Source: Natranaeroarchaeum sulfidigenes (lineage in GTDB: Archaea; Halobacteriota; Halobacteria; Halobacteriales; Natronoarchaeaceae). Taken from it: 64,000 nt of DNA. How positions within the stretch are numbered: position 1 is the stretch's first letter; each line of letters opens with the position of its first letter. The notes beneath the pieces are model-generated. The model was given only the letters and a program-made list of their open reading frames with translations, was not told the DNA's origin and did not search any database. This document shows, piece by piece, positions 26,401-34,884 of this stretch. The stretch spans positions 1,860,001-1,924,000 of the forward strand of contig NZ_CP064786.1 of the NCBI RefSeq assembly GCF_017094485.1, in the 5' to 3' direction. A program made the translations under genes and the position numbers.

Positions 26401-29205
26401 ATGTCGAACGCTAACATACGGGGTGGAATCCTGTTCTCGCTGTACGAGCAGTATATCGGAGAACCGAAATCGAAAAAGCAGGTATACGGCTACTGGCTGT
26501 TCATTATCGGGTACGTGCTCGGGTTCGCGGGGATCCTGTTGTTCGTCACCGAACTCTGGCAGGCGGGCGATCCGAACTGGTTCCTGCGTGGCGCGGGTGT
26601 CTCACTCGCGGCGGGTGGGTTGCCGCTCGCGATGTTCGGGATCGTGTTACTCCTGCCAGTGCGCGAACGAGGTATCCACGCCACACTCGTCGGACTGGGT
26701 GTCACGTTTATTGGTGTGATCGCATTCAATCTCGCTTATCCCAGTAACTGGTGGGTTGACTCCGCGGCCGACTACAGTGGTGTTGTCGTCGCGATTTATT
26801 CCGTGGGACTGGCCATCGTCGCGGGGGTGATCGTACTGGTGCCGATCCTCACCGGGAAAGAGGGGATGCTCGTGGAAGACGAGATGCAGGGGCTCGACGC
26901 ACACCCACCTGTGCTGGTCGGCCAGAAGGACCACGGAACCCTGTTCAGCGTGTTCCGCCGCCCCGGATCGGAGTGGACGTGGCGAGCCGTCCAGCAAAGT
27001 GCACTCGCTACCGGGATAGACTCGCTGGAGAGCCGAACGGCCGCAAAGGACGCAGTTGATACCCTGAAAGCGAAAGTCAACTCGGCGCGGTTGCTCGAGA
27101 TAACGACAGCAGCGTTTCGGCTATACGAGAACGAACAGGGGGTCTGGCGGTGGGTGCTGATGCGGGACGACGGGAGCGTCATTGCGGAGAGCGTCGATCA
27201 GTACGATAGCCGTGACGAGGCCGAAGACGCAGTCAGTTTCACGAAGGATCGGGGACCCGATGCACCGTTGCTGGATATCGAGGGGGCAGCCTTCGACGTC
27301 TATCGTGACGGCGATGACTGGCGCTGGCGACTCCTCGATGAGGAACGGACGGTGATGGCCGAGAGTCCGAACCGACACGCCGACGAGGCAAGCGCGGAGG
27401 ACGCTATCGCATCTGTAACGGACCGTATCGGAGATGCTCGAGTGCTGGCATTCGACTCGTTCGGCGTCGAACTGTTCGAGGATGGCGGAGAGTGGTGCTG
27501 GCGTCTACTGGATACAGCTGATGAAGAGGTCGCACGCAGTGCTGTCGGGTTCGACTCGCGGCGCAACGCAGAGACGGGTGCCGACGAGGTACTCGATCAG
27601 TTCGGATCAGCGACCGTCCTGCATAGCGGCCAGCCAGGGATCGAAGTGTATCAGTCCGGATCGGACTGGCAATGGCGGCTACTGGATGATGACGACGAGA
27701 CGGTTGCAAGAAGCCCGGGTGGAGCCGGCGATCGGTCGGACGTACAGCAGGGAGCAGAGCGGCTGTGTGCGGAGGCTGCTGACGCAAAGACCGTTCAGTT
27801 TGACGGTGCGGAGTACGAGATCTACCGTGCAAACGAGGGATGGAACTGGCGGTTTGTCACCGACGAGCGTGAGGTCATCGCCGACCACACGCAGGGATAC
27901 GAGACCATCGAGGACGCCGAAGAGGCGATTGAACGTGTCAGAGAACAGGCCAGCGAGGCCGACCTGTTGGAGTTCGAGACGGCAGCGTTCCAGCAGTACC
28001 AGACCGTCACCGGCGACTGGCGCTGGCGGCTGATCGACGAGGACGGCGCAGTGCTCGCCGATAGCGGGCAGGCCTATGACTCCAAAGACGACGCGGGCAA
28101 TGCTATGGTGACGCTAAAAGAGAAAGCGCCGGACGCAGAACTGCTAGAGATCGAAACCGCGGCGTTCGAGCTGTTCCAGAACGACAACGATAGCTGGGGC
28201 TGGCGGCTGATCGACGAGGGTGGTCGGCTGGTCGCGGAGGGCGCAAAGAGCCATGCGACAAAGCAAGGCGCGCGAGAGGCCATGGACTACCTCGTGGACA
28301 ACTCACCCGGTGCGGATGTAGAATCGATCGACGGAGCGATCTTCGAGGTCTTCAGTGAGGGGAGCGACGACTGGCAATGGCGCTGTCTCTACGAGGACAA
28401 CACCATCATTGCCGAGAGTCCAGAGGGATACGCGACCCGAGACGATGCGGAAGGAGCTATCGAGCGCGTCAAACCGAACGCCACGAGTGCAGCGATTCAT
28501 ACGATCGAGGGGCTGGCGTTCGAGATCGATCCGGATTCGGAGTATCGGTGGGACGTGCTCGATCAGCAGCGCGAGACGGTTGTGGTCGGTGGACGCAGCT
28601 ACGAGGAGGCCGAAGCTGCCGAATCAGCGATCGAGGAGCTGAAAGCTAACGCCGGTGACGCGACGACGTTCACGATAGAGGACGCAGCAATCAGGCTCCA
28701 GCAATCGGAGAGCGGCTGGAGCTGGGAACTGATCGACCGTGACCGTACTGTGTATGCCCGGAGTGGTGGACAGTACGACACACGGGAGGTGGTGCTGGAC
28801 ACTATCGAGGAGCTACAGGTGCTCGCCCCGGATGCGGAGTTCCTCGAATTTGAAACGGCTGGTATCGAAATCGTCGAAGCTGACGACGGCTGGCGCTGGC
28901 AACTCCTGAACGGCGACGAGGACGTCGTCGCGGCGAGCGCAACCGTCTACGAGGAACGATCCGCGCTCATCGATGCTATCGATGACATCAGAGACCTACT
29001 GGTCAGTGCGAGCATCCTGGAGATAGACGATCCGACCTTCGAGTTGCACCAACAGGAGGGCGGCTGGATCTGGCGACTCGTCGACGAGAACGGGATCGGT
29101 CTCGCCGAAAGTGCCGAAAGCTATCCAACTCGCTCGGCGGCTCGTGAGCGGATGAATACGCTCAAAGAGCAGGCCCCGGACGGCTCACTGTCGGTCGCCG
29201 GATAG
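26401..29205 (+). CDS. Membrane protein with about 13 DUF1508-like repeats
   Basis: This 934-residue protein has four membrane helices at its N-terminus (about 30-150). About 13 tandem units of 57-59 residues follow, from about residue 170 to the end. Each has the pattern AAFELYxxxxxWRWRLIDEDG, a Glu/Ser-rich strand, and a helix such as YDSRDDAEDAIERVK. This is the DUF1508/YegP fold, usually found as one or two copies per protein. The repeat domain faces the cytoplasm if the short N-terminus is inside. The unit spacing is nearly constant, so it could form a rod. The function is unknown. ATG 26401 follows an AT-rich promoter region. Confidence 0.82.
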   Translation: MSNANIRGGILFSLYEQYIGEPKSKKQVYGYWLFIIGYVLGFAGILLFVTELWQAGDPNWFLRGAGVSLAAGGLPLAMFGIVLLLPVRERGIHATLVGLGVTFIGVIAFNLAYPSNWWVDSAADYSGVVVAIYSVGLAIVAGVIVLVPILTGKEGMLVEDEMQGLDAHPPVLVGQKDHGTLFSVFRRPGSEWTWRAVQQSALATGIDSLESRTAAKDAVDTLKAKVNSARLLEITTAAFRLYENEQGVWRWVLMRDDGSVIAESVDQYDSRDEAEDAVSFTKDRGPDAPLLDIEGAAFDVYRDGDDWRWRLLDEERTVMAESPNRHADEASAEDAIASVTDRIGDARVLAFDSFGVELFEDGGEWCWRLLDTADEEVARSAVGFDSRRNAETGADEVLDQFGSATVLHSGQPGIEVYQSGSDWQWRLLDDDDETVARSPGGAGDRSDVQQGAERLCAEAADAKTVQFDGAEYEIYRANEGWNWRFVTDEREVIADHTQGYETIEDAEEAIERVREQASEADLLEFETAAFQQYQTVTGDWRWRLIDEDGAVLADSGQAYDSKDDAGNAMVTLKEKAPDAELLEIETAAFELFQNDNDSWGWRLIDEGGRLVAEGAKSHATKQGAREAMDYLVDNSPGADVESIDGAIFEVFSEGSDDWQWRCLYEDNTIIAESPEGYATRDDAEGAIERVKPNATSAAIHTIEGLAFEIDPDSEYRWDVLDQQRETVVVGGRSYEEAEAAESAIEELKANAGDATTFTIEDAAIRLQQSESGWSWELIDRDRTVYARSGGQYDTREVVLDTIEELQVLAPDAEFLEFETAGIEIVEADDGWRWQLLNGDEDVVAASATVYEERSALIDAIDDIRDLLVSASILEIDDPTFELHQQEGGWIWRLVDENGIGLAESAESYPTRSAARERMNTLKEQAPDGSLSVAG

Positions 29206-29252
29206 CGACGAAGCCGACGCCGTTTTTACTCGGGATAGGCGATACTCTCATA

Positions 29253-30002
29253 ATGAGCGACGAGGTGGATGTTCCGGAAAGTCATCCGAGGTATCATTCA
29301 TTACTGACAAGACATCGGATCGAGGCTGGCGTTGAAACGGGAATCACAAGCCAGCAGGGGCTAATCGCCCAGGGTCGTGGCGAGGCGTTCGATTACCTGC
29401 TCGGGGAAGAAACGATTCCGAGTGCGGATCGGGCAGCACGGACAGCCGCGGCTGCACTGCTGCGGGCAGACAAGCCGGTTCTCTCGGTCAATGGTAACGT
29501 AGCCGCACTGGTCCCTGAGGAGACGGTTGCGCTTGCCAATGCGGTTGACGCGGATATCGAGGTGAACCTGTTCAATCGGACCGAAAAGCGAATCGAGCGG
29601 ATCGCCGATCATCTCGGAGCACACGGTGCGGAGGAGGTCAAAGGATTAACCGCGGACGCCCGGATCCCCGGCATCGACCACGAGCGTGCGAAAGTTGATT
29701 CTGACGGGATTTACAGCGCCGACGTGGTGGTTGTCCCACTGGAGGACGGTGACCGTGCCGAAGCGCTCGGCGAGATGGACAAGACCGAGATCGTGATCGA
29801 TCTGAATCCGCTCTCGCGGTCACCACAGGTCGCATCGATCCCGATTATCGACAACGTCGTCCGGGCCATACCGAACATTACAGAACACGCTCACGACCTC
29901 AAAAGCCGATCGGAGCCGGGACTACACTCGATTATCGAGGAGTTCGATGCCGACACAGCACTGCGGGAGGCAGAACGGACAATCCGGGAGAGCGATAACT
30001 GA
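29253..30002 (+). CDS. 4-phosphopantoate--beta-alanine ligase
   Basis: This 249-residue archaeal phosphopantothenate synthetase (COG1701) is recognised by its opening HPRYHSLLTRHRIEAGVETG and LIAQGRGEAFDYLLGE, then VNGNVAAL, NLFNRTEKR and DLNPLSRSPQVA. It condenses 4-phosphopantoate with beta-alanine using ATP, replacing bacterial pantothenate synthetase plus kinase in archaeal CoA synthesis. It starts 47 bp after the repeat-protein gene and converges on the next gene. Pantoate kinase is not in the window. Confidence 0.93.
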   Translation: MSDEVDVPESHPRYHSLLTRHRIEAGVETGITSQQGLIAQGRGEAFDYLLGEETIPSADRAARTAAAALLRADKPVLSVNGNVAALVPEETVALANAVDADIEVNLFNRTEKRIERIADHLGAHGAEEVKGLTADARIPGIDHERAKVDSDGIYSADVVVVPLEDGDRAEALGEMDKTEIVIDLNPLSRSPQVASIPIIDNVVRAIPNITEHAHDLKSRSEPGLHSIIEEFDADTALREAERTIRESDN

Positions 30003-30048
30003 TACAGTACTTGCCGGAGTCAAATAAACGAACCGGAGGTTCCCACCG

Positions 30049-30717
30049 TCAACATGGGTTCGGGCTTAAACTCGCGGAGTCGGGCTGGATCTCCTCGTAA
30101 ACCGGGCCAAGAGCCACAATCGGCTTCTGACGGGAGGGCTCGGCTTCACTCGCCGCTTCTTGAAGATCCCCGTGAGTGTACGTACGGGGGGCACCGTCCC
30201 CATCGGTTGGGCCGTATGTGAGTACGGCATCGTCATCCTCAGCACGTTCTATCAGGTTTCGACCGGTACGAGCGCCTGATGGGTTGATTCCACTGTTGTC
30301 GAGGAACTCCTCATAGCTCATCCCGAAGTACGAATCGATATCGACAGTGATGATGAATTGCATCGAAGATGACAGTGAAATAAGCGATACGGGCGAGCGG
30401 TCGTCAACAACGAGTGCAGTGGAGCCCACTTCATCAAGTCCGTCAGCAACCTCCGAATCGAACAGGTCAGGCGAGAACACAACTGGAACAGAGCCGTTTC
30501 GAAGCGTGCCGTAGATAGCAACCAGCAAGGTTGCCGGATCGGTGAGACAGATCCCGACCGAGTCGCCTTTGCCGATCTCGTGAGCACGGAGCCCACCAGC
30601 GAACCGGTCGGTTAGCGACCAGAGCCGTGAAAACGACAGTTCTGGGTCGGCGTCGATGGCGGTCGTATCCTGATTGTCCATTGCGGCCAACTGTAGCACG
30701 TTCACGATGTTGCTCAT
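30049..30717 (-). CDS. Stand-alone N-terminal AMP-binding (acyl-CoA synthetase-like) domain
   Basis: This 222-residue protein resembles the N-terminal part of adenylate-forming enzymes (LSFSRLWSLTDRFAGGLRAH, KGDSVGICLTDPATLL, NGSVPVVFSPDLFD). It stops shortly after the position of the ATP-binding P-loop. That loop is degraded (VLTYGPTDGDGAPRTYTHGD instead of TSGTTGxPKG), and the Ade motifs and the C-terminal domain are absent. It is probably not an active ligase. It may be a scaffold, a CoA/acyl sensor or a remnant. ATG 30717 was chosen over a longer frame without family similarity. It is divergent from thi4. Confidence 0.7.
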   Translation of the reverse strand: MSNIVNVLQLAAMDNQDTTAIDADPELSFSRLWSLTDRFAGGLRAHEIGKGDSVGICLTDPATLLVAIYGTLRNGSVPVVFSPDLFDSEVADGLDEVGSTALVVDDRSPVSLISLSSSMQFIITVDIDSYFGMSYEEFLDNSGINPSGARTGRNLIERAEDDDAVLTYGPTDGDGAPRTYTHGDLQEAASEAEPSRQKPIVALGPVYEEIQPDSASLSPNPC

Positions 30718-30885
30718 CGAATGACGAAACGCCACTTTGGTATAAGTTGGTTGGGTAGGTATGAACTTACCAATAATATTGGCGTAATTGTGCTGTGATG
30801 TGGTAAAATACTGACCATTCAAACAGTATCCAGTGGGATTTGGGCCGGTGCTTCGTCTATCAAGACCATAACCCATATTAACTAT

Positions 30886-30906
30886 CTAGTGGTAACACCT
30901 AGTGGT
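30886..30906 (+). promoter_or_regulatory. Operator-like direct repeat at thi4 start
   Basis: CTAGTGGT occurs at 30886-30893 and 30899-30906, the second copy touching the ATG. CATATTA (30874-30880) is a plausible TATA box that would place the TSS at or near the ATG, so the repeats cover the transcription start. This is a candidate ThiR site; a thiR gene lies at 37 kb. CCAAT/ATTGG and GGTA/TACC inverted repeats lie further upstream (30757-30782). Confidence 0.5.
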
Positions 30907-31842
30907 ATGAGCGACAACTTTGAGAAATTCAGCGATGTCGGCGAAGCGGACGTAACGCGAGCGATCGGACAGGAGTGGACCGAGGAGTTCATGGATTTCT
31001 CGGATTCGGACGTGATCATCGTCGGTGGCGGCCCCTCCGGACTGACGGCGGCGAAAGAGTTGAGCGAGCGTGGCGTGAAGACGATGGTCGTCGAGAAGAA
31101 CAACTATCTCGGCGGCGGTTTCTGGCTGGGCGGGTTCCTGATGAACAAGGTCACGGTCCGTGACCCAGCCCAACAGATCCTCGATGAACTGGACGTTTCG
31201 CACAAACAGTCCGAGGACAGCGAAGGGCTGTACATCGCAAACGGTCCCGAGGCCTGTTCCGGCCTCATCAAGGCTGCCTGTGACGCGGGCGCGAAAATGC
31301 AGAACATGACCGAGTTCACGGACATCGTGATCCGTGAGAACCACCGCGTCGGCGGGATCGTCATGAACTGGACGCCCGTCCACGCCCTGCCCCGCGAGAT
31401 CACCTGCGTCGATCCGATCGCCGTCGAGGCAGACCTGGTCATCGATGCGACCGGCCACGACGCCATGGCGGTCAAGAAACTCGACGAGCGCGGCGTCCTC
31501 GATGCCCCGGGGATCGGCGACGCGGAAGAATCGGCGACGGGCATGGACCAGACGGGCGACGACTCCTACGGCGCACCGGGCCACGACTCGCCGGGCCACG
31601 ATTCGATGTGGGTCGGCAAGAGCGAGGACGCCGTCGTCGAGCACACCGGGCTCGTCCACGACGGCCTGATCGCCACCGGGATGGCGACCGCAACGACCTA
31701 TGGCCTGCCGAGGATGGGTCCGACGTTCGGTGCCATGCTCGTCTCGGGCAAGCGCGCCGCACAGATCGCCCTCGACGAACTGGGCGTCGACGCCGAGCCG
31801 GTCGACGTCACGTCGCGGTCGGCGACACCTGCAGACGACTGA
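30907..31842 (+). CDS. thi4: Thiazole synthase Thi4
   Basis: This 311-residue enzyme makes the thiazole part of thiamine. It has the FAD/NAD-binding [13 protein letters not shown] at 40-52, [17 protein letters not shown], and Cys167 in [15 protein letters not shown]. That Cys is at the position of the sulfur-donating Cys of yeast-type (suicidal) Thi4, also reported for Haloferax Thi4. C-terminal [16 protein letters not shown] is typical. ATG 30907 is chosen because the promoter elements touch it. It is followed 9 bp later by a DUF6775 gene, probably co-transcribed. Confidence 0.95.
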   Translation: MSDNFEKFSDVGEADVTRAIGQEWTEEFMDFSDSDVIIVGGGPSGLTAAKELSERGVKTMVVEKNNYLGGGFWLGGFLMNKVTVRDPAQQILDELDVSHKQSEDSEGLYIANGPEACSGLIKAACDAGAKMQNMTEFTDIVIRENHRVGGIVMNWTPVHALPREITCVDPIAVEADLVIDATGHDAMAVKKLDERGVLDAPGIGDAEESATGMDQTGDDSYGAPGHDSPGHDSMWVGKSEDAVVEHTGLVHDGLIATGMATATTYGLPRMGPTFGAMLVSGKRAAQIALDELGVDAEPVDVTSRSATPADD

Positions 31843-31851
31843 TCCGGGACG

Positions 31852-32622
31852 ATGGTGGAGCAAGTATCGTTGTATCGCCCGCCCGATTCGTCGGTCGCAG
31901 ACGCCGACGAAATCGCCGAGTGGCTGCGTTCCCGGATCGACGCCGAGGTGAGTGTTCGCGAACGCTTCCTCGCCCGCTGGCAGACCGAGGCCCTCCCCGA
32001 GCAGTTCGCCAGTGCACGTGTGCTGGATCCGTACAACCGTGAGACCGGTAACACGATGCTGGGGATCGTCCGGTACGAGGAACGAGCGCTGGAGAATCCG
32101 GCGCGTGAGGGCGGCGTCCTCTACGACGGTCTCGCAGTACAGCGCGCGCTCAACGACGTGTTGCCCGAGAGTGAGACGTCGCTTGATCACGCACACGTCG
32201 CACTGATCAATCGAGCACTGGGGACGTGGGGCGGTCACGACGGGCGCTGGCACAAGCGCGTCAACGTGCTCGGCCAGCCCGCGCTGGTCTCGGTTCCGGG
32301 CCTGTACGAGGCTCCCGCGAAACCCGAGAGCTACTACAGAGAAAAGCAAAAACACGCGATGCTCTCGGGCGACGCGCCGCCGAGAGAAGTGCTGGAGAAT
32401 CAGGTCGAGGGTGAGTTCCTCGTCGAGAACGACCCACGAACGACTGAGGCTCTGAAGGGATACGTCCTGCAAGCGGTCCACTATCTGGACACCGGCGAGC
32501 CCTTCTGTGAAAGTGAGGAATGTCGGCTGTTCAACGCCCACTATCAGGAAGGTGTGGTCGAAGCGCAGTTACACGGGTCGGAGTTTTGCGAGCTGCACCG
32601 TGAGCAGTACGGTCTCAGCTGA
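31852..32622 (+). CDS. DUF6775-type putative metallopeptidase
   Basis: This 256-residue haloarchaeal protein has conserved blocks DPYNRETGNTMLGIVRYE, GGVLYDGLAVQRALN, HVALINRALGTWGGHDGRWH and SVPGLYEAPAKPE. From memory these match a family annotated DUF6775, predicted as a metallopeptidase. The late Cys/His cluster (CESEECRLFNAHY.. and EFCELHRE) suggests metal binding. It sits 9 bp behind thi4 in the same direction. Any role in thiamine metabolism is untested inference. Confidence 0.7.
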   Translation: MVEQVSLYRPPDSSVADADEIAEWLRSRIDAEVSVRERFLARWQTEALPEQFASARVLDPYNRETGNTMLGIVRYEERALENPAREGGVLYDGLAVQRALNDVLPESETSLDHAHVALINRALGTWGGHDGRWHKRVNVLGQPALVSVPGLYEAPAKPESYYREKQKHAMLSGDAPPREVLENQVEGEFLVENDPRTTEALKGYVLQAVHYLDTGEPFCESEECRLFNAHYQEGVVEAQLHGSEFCELHREQYGLS

Positions 32623-32685
32623 GCCAAAAAACCACCGTCGTTCGACGCCGGCCATTCATCTGTCCACTTCCCCGAGTCCTAACCA

Positions 32686-33813
32686 ATGCACTCGTCTTCG
32701 AACCGCCCATCCCACGGAGGGGGACACCCACATGAGAACCATGAGAGGGATCGGTCGGACTCGGCCGGAGCGCATCCGCATGCGCGTGACTACTCGAAGA
32801 CGCCGCTGGTCGTCACCTGGGAGGTGACACAGGCCTGTGAACTGGCCTGCGACCACTGTCGTGCATCAGCAAAGCCCGAGCGGCACCCAGAAGAGTTGAG
32901 TCTCGACGAGGCGACCGAGCTCTTCCGGCAGGTCGCCACGTTCGATCCGCAGCCGTTCTTCGTGTTCACTGGGGGTGATCCACTACAGCGACCCGATGTC
33001 TTCGACCTGCTGGAACGTGCAGTCGACGTCGGTGTAACGCCTTCGATTACCCCGGCGACGACCCCACAACTGGACAGGCAGGCAATCGAGCGGTTCGCAG
33101 ATATCGGCGTCAACCGGATGGCGCTGAGTCTCGACGGCGCGACCGCCGAGAGTCACGACCAGTTCCGTGGCGAGTCCGGCACCTTCGAGACCGCGATCGA
33201 AGCGGCGGAACACGCTGCCGACCTGGGACTGTCGATCCAGATCAACACGACAGTCACAGCTTCGACTGTCGACGAACTGCCCGCAATCGCTGACCGTGTC
33301 GAGGATCTCGGTGCAGCCATGTGGGAGGTGTTCTTTCTCGTCCCGCTGGGTCGAGGAGCGGCGCTCGAACAGATCACGCCCGGACGTGCCCGTGAGGTAA
33401 TGGAGTGGCTGTACCGGCGCGGCACCGACGCCCCGTTTCGGATCATCACGGTAGAAGCGCCGTTCTATCGACGGGTTGCTCGGGAGTTACAGAGCGAGGC
33501 GGGGTCTTCTGCCGGGGCCGTCGGGACGACCGGTGCGGGCAACGGATTCGTCTTCGTGAGCCATACTGGCGAAGTGTATCCCTCGGGCTTCCTGCCGGAA
33601 TCAGCGGGTAACGTCCGCGAGACTCCGCTTCCCGAGTTGTACCGGAACGACGGTCTCATGGAGCAGCTCCGTGCCCGAGAATCGTTCGACGGACCCTGTG
33701 GCGACTGCGTGGTGACTGCAGAGTGTGGCGGATCGCGATCACGTGCGTTCGCCGCAACCGGAACCCCGACCGGGAGCGATCCGCTCTGTCCATGGGCCAC
33801 GGAGGAAGGATGA
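32686..33813 (+). CDS. Radical SAM/SPASM protein of heme biosynthesis (AhbD-like)
   Basis: This 375-residue radical SAM enzyme has the cluster motif CELACDHCRAS (CxxxCxxC), the FVFTGGDPLQRPD glycine segment, and a C-terminal SPASM-like Cys set (CGDCVVTAECGG..CPW). The first 35 residues are His/Ser-rich and unstructured. It overlaps by ATGA the gene for a fused siroheme decarboxylase. In the alternative pathway, AhbA/B convert siroheme to didecarboxysiroheme and AhbD completes heme b. The neighbour makes AhbD the best assignment. It could instead modify a peptide or another tetrapyrrole. Confidence 0.82.
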   Translation: MHSSSNRPSHGGGHPHENHERDRSDSAGAHPHARDYSKTPLVVTWEVTQACELACDHCRASAKPERHPEELSLDEATELFRQVATFDPQPFFVFTGGDPLQRPDVFDLLERAVDVGVTPSITPATTPQLDRQAIERFADIGVNRMALSLDGATAESHDQFRGESGTFETAIEAAEHAADLGLSIQINTTVTASTVDELPAIADRVEDLGAAMWEVFFLVPLGRGAALEQITPGRAREVMEWLYRRGTDAPFRIITVEAPFYRRVARELQSEAGSSAGAVGTTGAGNGFVFVSHTGEVYPSGFLPESAGNVRETPLPELYRNDGLMEQLRARESFDGPCGDCVVTAECGGSRSRAFAATGTPTGSDPLCPWATEEG

Positions 33814-34877
33814 CTGACGCGACCAGAGAGCTCGACGAGATCGACGCGCTCCTGCTCGATAGATATCAGAGCGGCTTCCCGGTCGAGGAACGCCCTTTCG
33901 AGGTCATCGCGCGTGAAACGCCGTACTCCGCAGACGTATTGTTCGAGCGTCTGCAGAGCCACGTGGACTCCGGTCTCGTCCGCCGAATCGGCCCGGTTCT
34001 CGACCCGTCTGCGATCGGTGCGTCGACGCTCGCGGCCCTCCGAGTCCACGAGGAGGCGTTTGCGGAGGTCGCCGACGTCGTCAACGAGTTTCCGGAGGTG
34101 ACTCACAACTACCGGCGGGACAACGAGTGGAACATGTGGTTCGTGGTAACTGCCTCCTCATCGAACCGGTTGAACGACGTCCTCACGGACATCGAGCGTC
34201 GGACGGGCTACGATCCGCTCAGTTTGCCCAAGCTCCGCCAGTACTGTCTCGATCTTCAGTTCCCGGTCGTCGCCGACCGGACGGAGGGGATGACGGAGAT
34301 GGAGAGTACCGGGTCGGGAAAAACGGCGAGTGCCGGGCCAGCAAAATCGGAGGGGGCAACCACACCGTCGGAGCGTCGGAATACCGACCGCCAACTGACC
34401 CCACAGGAGTGCGAAGTCCTCGAACGGATACAGGACGGGTTCGCGATCAGCGAGATGCCGTACCGAACGGTCGCATCGGCGCTGGATGTCGACGTGACGA
34501 CCGTGCTCTCGACGATCCGTCGGTTGCTGGACGACGGCTTCGTAAAGCGAGTGGGGATCGTTATTAATCACCACGCTGCAGGGTTCACAAGCAACTGTAT
34601 GCTCGCCTGGCGGGTCCCTTCCGAGGAAATAGACGAGGTTGGCGAGCGGGCGAGCAACCAGCCGTACGTGACCAAATGTTATCGCCGGGTTGACCGGCCC
34701 GACCGTGACTGGAGCTACTCGCTGTTTACGATGCTACACGGTCGTGAGGAGTCCGCCGTGTCGGAGTGGATCAACGAACTGGCCAACGACATCGTGCAGT
34801 ACCCGGGGGTCAAACTGGAGACGGTCGAACGATTAAAACAGACCGGGACGCAGTACAGTGATCTGCTGGATTCTTGA
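33810..34877 (+). CDS. Fused siroheme decarboxylase AhbA/AhbB (NirDL-like)
   Basis: This 355-residue protein consists of two Lrp/AsnC-like halves, each a winged helix plus a RAM-like domain. They are joined by a Gly/Ser/Thr-rich linker at about 165-190. The first half has VTHNYRRDNEWNMWFVV, the second VTKCYRRVDRPDRDWSYSLF. These are the signature segments of siroheme decarboxylase subunits, not of transcription factors. The heterodimer AhbA/B (or NirD/L) removes two acetate carboxyls from siroheme. The fusion guarantees a 1:1 ratio. The ATG overlaps the preceding stop. Confidence 0.9.
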   Translation: MTDATRELDEIDALLLDRYQSGFPVEERPFEVIARETPYSADVLFERLQSHVDSGLVRRIGPVLDPSAIGASTLAALRVHEEAFAEVADVVNEFPEVTHNYRRDNEWNMWFVVTASSSNRLNDVLTDIERRTGYDPLSLPKLRQYCLDLQFPVVADRTEGMTEMESTGSGKTASAGPAKSEGATTPSERRNTDRQLTPQECEVLERIQDGFAISEMPYRTVASALDVDVTTVLSTIRRLLDDGFVKRVGIVINHHAAGFTSNCMLAWRVPSEEIDEVGERASNQPYVTKCYRRVDRPDRDWSYSLFTMLHGREESAVSEWINELANDIVQYPGVKLETVERLKQTGTQYSDLLDS

Positions 34878-34884
34878 GCCGGGA

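Noticed and set aside
30886-32541. 551-codon open frame on the minus strand
   Set aside because: It is antisense to thi4 and the DUF6775 gene, both clear family members. The frame has no recognisable domain and is a GC-rich codon artefact.
33810-34877. Lrp/AsnC transcription factor
   Set aside because: Two Lrp-like halves with the NYRRDNEWNMWF and CYRRVDRPDRDW signatures and overlap with a radical SAM heme gene identify siroheme decarboxylase instead.
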